Origin: Phytophthora hibernalis
Taxonomy: Eukaryota > Oomycota > Peronosporomycetes > Peronosporales > Peronosporaceae
DNA length: 64,000 nt
Direction of reading: 5' to 3'
Assembly: GCA_012656075.1 (NCBI GenBank)
Contig: JAAKBF010000020.1
Location: forward strand, 744,001 to 808,000
Part shown: positions 56,766-64,000 of the stretch, one piece after another
How the letters are laid out: every line of letters starts with the position of its first letter
Numbering within the stretch: the stretch's first letter is position 1
Program-made: the position numbers and the translations under genes
The notes under the pieces: model-generated
The model's input: only the letters and a program-made list of their open reading frames with translations
Databases searched by the model: none
Told to the model about the DNA's origin: nothing

Positions 56766-57947
56766 ATGGAGGAGGAGCAAGGTGTCGCCGCGTTCAAGTC
56801 GTTCCCGGGTGAGAGCTTCCGCTTCGGCGTGGGGCGCGTCGATGATGTGGGTCACATCTGGCTGGAGAATCAGGTCTCCAAGCAGCGCTGGTGCGTCTCT
56901 CGTGCAGCGCCTACAAGTGCTGAAATGGACGAGGTATTGGCAGTTGACAATGTTTTGTGTGTTTTTGTGTCTGTAGGACATGCGAGGTGGCAGATGTCGC
57001 GGCATTTGCGCCAACGGACGTGGTGCTGCCTCAGAACACGGTGCTTCACTATGTTGCGGTGCGTCTTGCACTCTCAGTGTTGTAGTTGTTTAATTGACCG
57101 TTAATGTTGCGCTTTGCAGGCCAGTTTAAAGGAGTCCACTGCGTCTTCGGACAGTGCCAACCTCGGGCCAACTCTTGTGCGCGAAGACGAAGACGAGACG
57201 CTGCAACTGGATGTGGTGATCAAGCTGGGTGTGGCGGACTTCGCCTGGACCCCCAAGTACGTCTTCCCGATGACTTTGCTGTCTCAGGAGCCTCCATCAG
57301 TTGAGGTCCAGTCGTCCGAGCAGATTAAGCTCCTCTCAGCTCAAGTTCTAGAACTCCAGCTGGAAGTGAAAACGCTGAAGGAGCAGATGGCGGCCGTGCT
57401 AAGTGCCCAAGCTGAGAATTCGGCACCTTCGTCGCCTTCGCAAGCGTCGACCGCCTCGAGATCCCCCAGTCAGTCATCGGAGTCTATGGTAGGGGATACC
57501 GTTGAAACTGGGCCTCCCGTGCCGACATTGTCCCGCAAAGACCAAGTTTGGGGCGACATCATTGGCCACCCGTGCCACCAGCTTGTGCAGACACCAGAAT
57601 TCCGAGAAACTCGAAATTCAATGGGTGTGACGATGCGTAAGCATCGCCAGCACACTTGTAAAGTGTGTTCGGCGCTGCGAGGAGATCGCAAGCGCCCGTT
57701 TCAGACATCCTTCTACTGCGAGGAATGCACGAAGCAGCACAATGGTGGCATGGTGTTCTTGTGCGATAGAGTCAGGCTACACGATGCTGCTGAATATCGG
57801 AATGTTACATGCAGCCAAATCTGGCACCTGGTATGGGGCAGTGGAGAAGATATTCCTCAGAGCGGAACATCATCTATTCGAATGAGGAAAAAGCTGAAGA
57901 CGGGTTCCACTGATGAGTCAAGTCCAGCGCGTGAAGCGAATCGCTGA
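56766..57947 (+). CDS. Coiled-coil protein with PiggyBac-type C-terminal zinc ribbon
   Basis: Three exons (56766-56890, 56977-57058, 57120-57947) give 344 residues in phase. The N-terminus looks like a beta-sandwich (FRFGVGRVDDVGHIWLEN, LQLDVVIKLGVADFAWTPKY). A helix (LLSAQVLELQLEVKTLKEQM) and a Ser/Pro-rich linker follow. The C-terminal 110 residues contain HTCKVCSALRGDRKRPF, FYCEECTKQH, VFLCDRVR and VTCSQIWHLVW. This CxxC-CxxC ribbon with a closing CxxIWHxxW is the arrangement I associate with C-termini of oomycete PiggyBac-type transposases, but no DDD catalytic core precedes it. A domesticated transposase tail on a host gene is inferred. The function of the N-terminal domain is unknown. 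Confidence 0.65.
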
Positions 57948-58583
57948 ATTTTTGCAGTGCAAGCACTACACCAACAACTTGCCACGGTTTCCCTGAGTAT
58001 GGGTACAGCAGTATTGCTACTTGCAAGTGGTTTCGATGGCTTGCAATCGTGTATGCGCTCTCCAGTTTCTGCGGGGAGGATATACAAAGCTCCAATTGTT
58101 AGCTCTGTGACAGTCAAATGGAAGCAACGTGATTCACTTGCCTTATTCACCGCAAACGGATCGGCTCCTTGACGAAGAAGCAACTGAATGACTTCAGCAC
58201 GCCCACCCTGTGCAGCTTTGTGGAGAGGTGTATTTCCATCGTGGGCTGCAGCGTTAATATTGGCATCAGCTGTGATCTTCACATGTCCGAGAAGTGCCGC
58301 GTGGTTTAACGGGGTACAGCCATTCTACAATCGCAAAATAATCCAACAGTGACACATGATGCAGAGCAACAAGTCGATCGATTTGAGTGCGAGCAATATT
58401 TTACCTGGTCTGTGATGTGGGATTGACGCCTTCCTTAGTGAGAAGCTGAAGCACATGGTTACAGTCTTTGTTGAGGACACTCACGTGCAGCGGAGTTGTT
58501 GTCGTTGGAAAAGTCGGATCCCGCAGTTGATCGTAGTAACGTTTGAAAGACGCGCTCAGTTGAAATGGTGAGCTCGTGCTCAT
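57874..58583 (-). CDS. Small ankyrin-repeat protein
   Basis: Exons 58583-58405, 58324-58142 and 58068-57874. Repeats: TPLHVSVLNKDCNHVLQLL, then NGCTPLNHAALLGHVKI, then GNTPLHKAAQGGRAEVIQLL with RQGADPFAVNK, then SAYTIASHRNHLQVAILL. About 185 residues. The last intron (58141-58069) uses a GC donor, GCAAGT, with a GCAG acceptor. The first exon junction is out of phase by one base, matching the indel pattern elsewhere. The final exon overlaps the 3' coding end of the zinc-ribbon gene on the other strand by 74 bp. Ankyrin repeats mediate protein contacts. The partner is unknown. Confidence 0.65.
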
Positions 58584-59066
58584 AGTCGTGGCCTCTGTGC
58601 GGTGAGCAAAAACATACACACAATTTGTGTGACACAAACACACTCAACCGTTTCAAGAAAGCTGCAAAACTTCACGATCCTGTTTTTGGACTATAAAACC
58701 TCTACCGATAAAGGTGCCTGTCTCACACGATCTGTGTAGTACTTCTGTCTGGAAATAATCCGAACAAACGTATTGTTTTTGACCTATCGTCGGTGTTTGT
58801 GACTCTTTGCGTATGCTGATTGGATCAAACGAAAGCGCTGGATCTCCGCTATTGGGGATATTTTTTTGGTGATTCGCTGTAGATCCAACACAATCGAGCC
58901 CAGAACCTGGTTCATTTCGGCCTCCCATTTCCCAAGTTCCGCCACGGCACAACCAAGCATTGAACACGCAAACGCAGACCACCATGCCCAACCTAACCGA
59001 TAACGAGCGCCACCAGACCATTGACGAGCTCCTGGACCGAAGTGTAAACTGCGTTCTACCTCGTGG

Positions 59067-61110
59067 CAGTGCCCGAAAAAATAATTTTAATGTCAATAGT
59101 AATGATATTGAAGCTTGTAAATAATTAACTATTGGATGAGAATACCGTGAAGTATTATTGAAATTCGAACCAATATACTACTTTTGGTTTTGAACCGGTT
59201 CGGTCACACGGACCGAGCCAAAACTGTTCAATGGCTGCGAAAGCAGCAGCGATGTAGGTGATAGCAAGGCTTGCTATCTTGCTGCAAGCGGGTCCTATAA
59301 GCGCACATCCCGCTCTAGAAGATTCGTTATTCATTTTGCAATCCCCAAGCCACCATGGTCACCACCACCACCACCCGCGACCTGTGCCACTTTTTCTTTG
59401 CTGCTGACAAGGATCATCACTTCGTCTGCAACGGCTGTGGAACGCGGCGCAAGCAGCTACCTTCGAGTGGCTACGCCAATCTGATGAGCCACTTGAAGGA
59501 TAAGCATCCCGATTTCAAGCGGGATTACGAGGTCCACCTGAGCAGACAGGCGGGATCTCTTTCGGTGCACGGGTTTGTTAGCCCAGAGGCAGCCAACATG
59601 TACCGCTGGATGGAGTGGGTTGTTTTCCGCAACATGCCTCTGTCTGAGGTCGATGATTCCCTCACTAGGGCTATGTCCAAGCTGAAGCCTGTTTGCTCGA
59701 AGACTCTCAAGACCTATCTCGCCGCCACTGTCGTGGCCGTAGAGCGCAAGATCACCGCTGAATTTTCCGGACCTTACGGTATCATGTTCGACGGGTGGAC
59801 CCACTACTTGGAGCACTATGTAGCTCTCTTTGCTGTCTACTGGGCCGACGGTGAGTTGAAGCAGCCGCTCTTGGCGATCGCACCGATGGAGGAAGGGGAC
59901 CAGACCGCCCAGTCGCACTGCGAGTTCATGAAGAAAATTGCCGCCATTTTTGGCCAATCACCGGAATCCATGGCGTTTCGGATTGGCGATAATTGTGCCA
60001 CGAACCGCGCGGCTGCGACACGACTGGGGGCTCCTCTGATTGGCTGTGCGTCGCACCGGTTCAAATTGGCTGCCAACGTTTTTCTCGAAGCGCACATGGA
60101 TGAAGTGGACTCAGTAAGCTCCTTGATGCTGGCACTACGCACGGTCAACAACCGTGCCACCCTGCGACAGCACACGGAGCTGACACCGCTCCGCCCCAAC
60201 GTGACGCGCTGGAGCTCGGTCTACACCATGATATCTCGGTACGTGCGCATTCGTGATGATGCAAAGAAAGTGGAGCCTGTTTTCGATAGTATCCCCAAGG
60301 CAGCGATGCATCGTCGGATCGAAGCCCTCCTGAAGGACCTCCGCGTTTTTGACAGCGTGACGATCAATCTGCAAGCGGAGGATTTGTCGCTCGCGTATGT
60401 GCGTGCGCTGTTTGACTCCGTCATAGAGCGGTTTCCCTCCATGAAGCCTTATCTCAAGGCGACTGCCAATGTCGTGCACTCACCGGTATTTGAAGCAGCA
60501 GCAGTCAAGATATACTACTCTGTTGCTACGTGGTTGATACTGCTAATATTAATTGGATGTACTATTTGCTGACAGGCTATCAATGGCGAACGGCTGTCTG
60601 TCGCTCAGCGCGAGGCCATTAAAAAGTTTGACAAGGCGGTGATGGTCTCCGGTGCGAAGCGCAAAAGAGGCCTCGAAAAAGCGGACAAGCAGCAAGAAGA
60701 GGACTTTGCCACTGATGTCCTGAGAGAAAGGACGAAGGTGACAGGCACTCAGACGTCGCCGCTGTACTCGAACCTGCTGCTCCAACTGCCTCCAACGAGC
60801 AACCGCTGTGAGCGGCTGTTCTCGCAAGCGAAACTGGTAGTGACACCGCAGAGAGCGTCGCTGCTACCGGTTAATGTGGAGATGCTACTCTTCTTACGTA
60901 CGAACAGAAGCTACGGGGACGTCGGCACTGTTTTTGATGTACAGCAGCAGATGTGAAGTTGTTCTTCAAGCTGAGGTGGCTAGTCGTAAGTACAAGCAAT
61001 ACATTGATACTTTCCCAATAATTAACTATTCCTCGTCAGCGTACGCCGTTAACTATTATTGTGGATCGGTGCAGGTCAGATAAATATGATACGGTATTTT
61101 CCGAGCACTG
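59067..61110 (+). mobile_element. hAT transposon with TIRs and 8-bp target duplication
   Basis: Terminal repeats CAGTGCCCGAAAAAATA at 59067 and TATTTTCCGAGCACTG ending at 61110 (complement CAGTGCTCGGAAAATA). They are flanked by CCTCGTGG (59059-59066) and CCTCGTAG (61111-61118), an 8-bp duplication with one mismatch, as hAT elements make. Length 2,044 bp. It contains one apparently complete transposase gene, so the element may have been active recently. Confidence 0.88.
59355..60956 (+). CDS. hAT-family transposase, open
   Basis: Two exons (59355-60503 and 60576-60956) join in phase across a 72-bp intron to 509 residues. It starts with a BED zinc finger (FVCNGCGTRRKQL with NLMSHLKDKH). The RNase H-like core follows, with GIMFDGWTHYLEHY, IGDNCATNRAAA and GCASHRFKLAAN, the CxxH expected in hAT. 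The C-terminal dimerisation block is LQLPPTSNRCERLFSQAKLV and ends LFLRTNRSYGDVG. No stop or frame break is seen, in contrast to the host mariner. It excises and inserts hAT DNA in the nucleus. Confidence 0.9.
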
Positions 61111-61837
61111 CCTCGTAGTGCGCTGTCGGAGGTCGCAAGTTGTGGAAGCGCGGACGGTCGATTATCACGGAACTGCGGGGCAGCTACTGCGTGGAAATAA
61201 AGAATGGAGACGCCTGTAACGCAGCCAAGAGCAAGATCAAGAAGAACAGCGGTCGGAAGCGTGTTTACCGCGATGAGATGTGCGCCAAGTTGAAGGCGGT
61301 TCCGATGGAGGACCGGCAAGATATCCGAAGGGCTACCCATGTCGCCGGTGTATCTAGGTACATGGTAGCCGAGCTGTTGCACCAGGGATTCCTCAAGCGG
61401 CGCACAGGGCGCGTCAAGCCTTTCTTACAGATGCAACAAGCTGCGCCGTGTCGAGTACGCGCTCTCCTATATCGACGACGTATCGCGGGTTTTCGAACCG
61501 ATGTTCGACGTGGTGCACGTCGACGAGAAGTGGATCAAGACAGACAAGGATAAGCGCAGCTAAATCCTCCTCGACGGCGAAGAACCGCCTCAGCGAAACC
61601 GCAAGAGCAAGTGCTTCTTGCTGCCGATGCCCGTCCCAGGTAACTTCCTGTTTTTTTAATATTTCTGCATTGTCGAATAATCTTGAAAATTGATACATGT
61701 GATAATTAGGAAGGATCCGCAATATCATCTTCAACTATTAATCCCTGTCCAACATGATATCTCAAATTTGACCAGCCAGCTCAACCTATTGACCTGGCAT
61801 AATGACTTGTTCGGATCATTTCCAGACAGAGGAAGTA

Positions 61838-62060
61838 TCTGATGGAGGCAAAATCACAGTTTGCATTGAGTGCGCGGGTAGCGAGAGCGTAAAGGTCTTC
61901 GAGTCCGTCTGATTCACGCTCACTGACGCGGCAGAACTGTCTTGTCGGGAGTCACGAACGCACAGCGGTGGAAGTTACTTAGCGTCTTCGTCTTGGGGAA
62001 CTCGATGCGCTTTGATCCAGCAGGAATGAACTTGGAGAAGTGGACCATGATGTAGAACAA
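61838..62060 (-). pseudogene. GH30 glucosylceramidase-type C-terminal remnant
   Basis: Minus-strand reading from 62060: YIMVHFSKFIPAGSKRIEF, then a second frame with QTDSKTFTLSLPAHSMQTVI and LPPSD. The HFSKFIPPGS segment and the closing LPxHSxQT strand are characteristic of the C-terminal beta-domain of glycoside hydrolase family 30. A frame change sits near 61925. The mariner insertion site follows PPSD directly. Reading across it into 58740 gives TQIV and a stop, so the transposon entered the last codons. No upstream GH30 sequence was found to the right. Confidence 0.65.
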
Positions 62061-62975
62061 AATAGGGCATGATTATTGTCTGTAGGAATTTCAACTACAG
62101 TACATGTGTTATACTACTTAGAAAAGCCTCCATAGAATCAACACAGGCGACTGTTCGCCATTGTCGATTCTTATCCGCGCTACATGTGTGTTTTAATTAA
62201 GAGTACCAGCTTTTCGCGAGACAGATTAAGCGTAAGGATCACTAACAGGGTAATTACTTAAGCTACAGTACCGGTAAGATTTCTCCACGTCGTAGAGCTC
62301 CTAGAGTGTTCGTTCTCATTTTCGTTACCTATAAGTTCTAATTTAGTGACTACTAGCACCCTCATACGGTATCCGAAAAGACAACCGAAGCAGATGATTG
62401 TGAGATACAGCCGTGGCTGCGGTACCAAGCCGGCGCGCTGCACCGTACGCACGTACGAGCCCAGGACCGAAGACTGCAGTGATGACGCTGCATCACGTGC
62501 AGCCTCCGCCAGAACTCATCCAGACACGACGCAACGGACGCTGCCGTTGCCCAGAGCGCTGACGTCGCTGCTTGCTGCTGGACTTCACCTGCGAGCGAAA
62601 CTCCAACGTGCTTCTGCGACAGCACGTTGTGCTGCCTGGAGCGGACGTTGCCAGTGTGTTAAAACCACTGCACCTCATGCTGCTGCTGCTGCACAGACGC
62701 TGTCTGGTGCTGGATGTTTACCTGCCGGTGAAACCCCTGAGTGCAGCTGCGTAAGCTCACAGCAAGCAAGGCACATACAAGTACGTTAGATGTAACAACT
62801 GCTAATATAACGTAAGGTAGGCTAGGCGGAAACAGCGCGCTGCGCGCACAGCTCACCAGAGCTCACTTCTCGAGTCACCTCCGCCGAGCCAAGCCCTTCA
62901 AGCCCCTGTAAGGTGTAAGCCCTTGCTACCTCTGGTGTCAACGTAGTTTTCCCTTCCTGCGGAAGTCCTGCAGCA
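62061..62975. other. Unassigned sequence before the second Copia gag
   Basis: About 0.9 kb. It may include a short LTR (TGTAACAACTGC near 62790 to about 62940) for the retroelement that follows, but the other LTR lies outside the window, so this cannot be tested here. No gene is supported; the 147-codon frame from 62346 has no recognisable features. Confidence 0.35.
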
Positions 62976-64000
62976 ATGACGTGCAGCAACGGCGAGGGCT
63001 CTGCGAGCCCCACCCCTAACACCTCGTCGCAGGTTATGAACCCAAACCCTACCCAGACACCCAATCAGCTGACAGCATCTAAAGGAGGCGGTCTTGTGGT
63101 TGGCCGTGACCAGCCGGTATCACAGACCGACATTGCAGAAGGTCGAGAGCTCGCATTGGCTGTTAATCGGACTGTCGCCAGCGGCACAGCCCCGAAGTCC
63201 ACAGAAGTTTATTCGCCACCGGAGCCGCAACAGACGTACGGAGATCGGCCGCGATCGACTCCACTGCAGCGCCCGCGTACGCTCGTCTACGGCCAAGCTC
63301 CGACTACCTATCAAGCCCACGTACCTGCTGGTGCTGTGGAATCTGCCAGCGCGCAGAGCACCGAAGCTGCAACGATGCCAAGGATGGAGACAGTGACGAA
63401 GTTCGACGTCGGCCGGAAGCTCTCCCAGCCGGCGGACTACCCGACGTGGCGCATGCGCGTCATGGCCGGGCTCGGCATGTACCGTCTCGAGCAGCTCGTA
63501 CAAGGCAAGGAGCCGTACGACGACAGAATGACCCCGGCACAGACGAACTGCTGGGATGTGCGCCGTCGCAAGGCGCAGATTCCTGTATTTCTGATGAAGT
63601 TCTACTACGCTACGAGGACGTGGTGTATGCGGCGGACCCCATACTGCTTTGGGACCGCATGTACCAAGACTTCGGCCGTGGTCCAGGCGTCAACACGGAC
63701 ATGGTGCTGGCGGACCTGTACGCGTGGAAGCTCCAAGAGGAAGTGCCGGTAGAGTCGTACATCAACGACTTACTGCGTATGCAGCGCATCCTGGCCGAGA
63801 ACAACGACCCCATTCCGGATTGTCGCGTGGTGAGGCTCATGCTAACCAACGCCATGAATGTTTATCCGAAGATTACCAACGACGTGACCCGCCGTGGCTT
63901 CCAGCCGGATGAGTTCACTATCTACGCGTCGCGTGCAGAGCTAGTTAATGCAAAGATGACTGCTCGCGCCCGCGAGCAACATGGTGGTGCGTCAACCGGT
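62976..64000 (+). pseudogene. Second Copia-type gag, truncated by window end
   Basis: From ATG 62976 a Pro/Thr/Gln-rich head of about 130 residues leads to KLSQPADYPTWRMRVMAGLG and, in another frame from about 63600, DMVLADLYAWKLQEEVPVES and INDLLRMQRILAENNDPIP. The W-containing entry and the helical LxxLxWxxxEEVxxYIxxL block fit gag-polypeptide of Copia elements (UBN2/retrotran_gag type). It belongs to a different family from the element at 2.8-9.05 kb, because its head is long and its motif is PADYPTW rather than LTGTGFPAW. One frame change lies near 63598. Pol would follow beyond the window. Confidence 0.65.

Larger units (their letters stand above)
58984..61640 (+). pseudogene. Tc1/mariner-type transposase, split by hAT
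   Basis: The N-terminal 27 codons (MPNLTDNERHQTIDELLDRS) lie at 58984-59066. The rest resumes at about 61111 with WKRGRSIITELRG, KKNSGRKRVYRDEMCAKLK, VAELLHQGFLKRRTGRVKPF, then FDVVHVDEKWIKTDKDKR (about 61505; HVDEKW holds the first catalytic Asp). A TAA at 61561 follows, then LLDGEEPPQRNRKSK. The catalytic C-terminal half is missing. Besides the hAT insertion there is a frame change near 61430. Confidence 0.72.
58742..61835. mobile_element. Tc1/mariner element, interrupted by a hAT element
   Basis: Terminal inverted repeats CTTCTGTCTGGAAATAATCC (from 58742) and GGATCATTTCCAGACAGAGG (to about 61832, ending GAAG at 61835) extend over about 27 bp with two small differences. TA flanks both ends (58740-58741 and 61836-61837), the target duplication of Tc1/mariner elements. 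Net length without the 2-kb hAT insertion is about 1.04 kb, close to the 1.3 kb usual for the group, so it is probably internally deleted too. Confidence 0.82.

Noticed and set aside
57120..57420. XRCC4/PAXX-type head domain in the zinc-ribbon protein
   Set aside because: A beta-sandwich followed by a helix is suggestive, but no family-specific residues could be identified by eye.
62785..62945. Short LTR in front of the second Copia gag
   Set aside because: TG and CA ends can be chosen, but the partner LTR and target duplication are outside the window.
1..64000. CRISPR arrays, rRNA genes, bacterial operons
   Set aside because: No regularly spaced repeats or rRNA sequence, and the genes are spliced, so the DNA is eukaryotic.

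Overview
The window looks like nuclear DNA of an oomycete, most likely Phytophthora or a close relative. This is inferred from several features. Introns are short (about 40-120 bp) with GTRNGT-type donors, and genes are densely packed on both strands. The gene set includes a START/FYVE-type protein, a trehalose synthase/phosphatase fusion, CTR-type copper transporters with a metal-binding ectodomain, and MICAL-like monooxygenases. Pogo, Mutator-like, Copia, hAT and Tc1/mariner elements lie among the genes. The species cannot be fixed from the sequence alone.

Layout. Positions 1-9,050 are a transposon graveyard: a pogo-type transposase, a Mutator-like remnant, and one Copia retrotransposon whose 5' end has been inverted and whose 3' LTR carries a small TA-flanked MITE. 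Positions 9,700-57,950 are gene-rich. In order they hold a COPI-associated membrane protein, complex I NDUFS4, trehalose-6-phosphate phosphatase, a Ca2+/H+ exchanger, a START/FYVE protein, a CHID1-type chitinase-like protein, a large trehalose-6-phosphate synthase/phosphatase, NRAMP, ERCC1, two head-to-head CTR copper transporters and a LysM protein. These are followed by a large acidic membrane coiled-coil protein, two tandem MICAL-like flavin monooxygenases, a RING-like protein, a CTFxP-motif protein, S-adenosylmethionine synthetase, a GSTCD-type methyltransferase and RMI1. The block closes with a multi-pass membrane protein, an acylated CaMK-type kinase, shugoshin and a coiled-coil/zinc-ribbon protein. 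A small ankyrin gene comes next. Positions 58,740-61,840 are a nested pair, a complete hAT element inside a Tc1/mariner element, which itself sits in the last codons of a GH30 glycosidase remnant. From about 62,980 to the window end a second Copia-type gag begins.

Themes. Metal handling (NRAMP, two CTR proteins, CAX), trehalose synthesis (separate TPP and TPS/TPP proteins) and genome maintenance (ERCC1, RMI1, shugoshin) are clustered here, but nothing shows co-regulation beyond shared promoters. Short divergent promoters serve NRAMP/ERCC1 (149 bp) and shugoshin/zinc-ribbon gene (111 bp).

Quality caution. Many otherwise well-preserved genes are broken by single-base indels, nearly all missing bases and several of them in homopolymers. 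Fully open genes lie between them. Assembly or sequencing error is the simplest reading, so broken host genes are called CDS with the break noted, whereas elements with many stops are called pseudogenes. Exon borders were placed by eye from splice motifs and reading phase.
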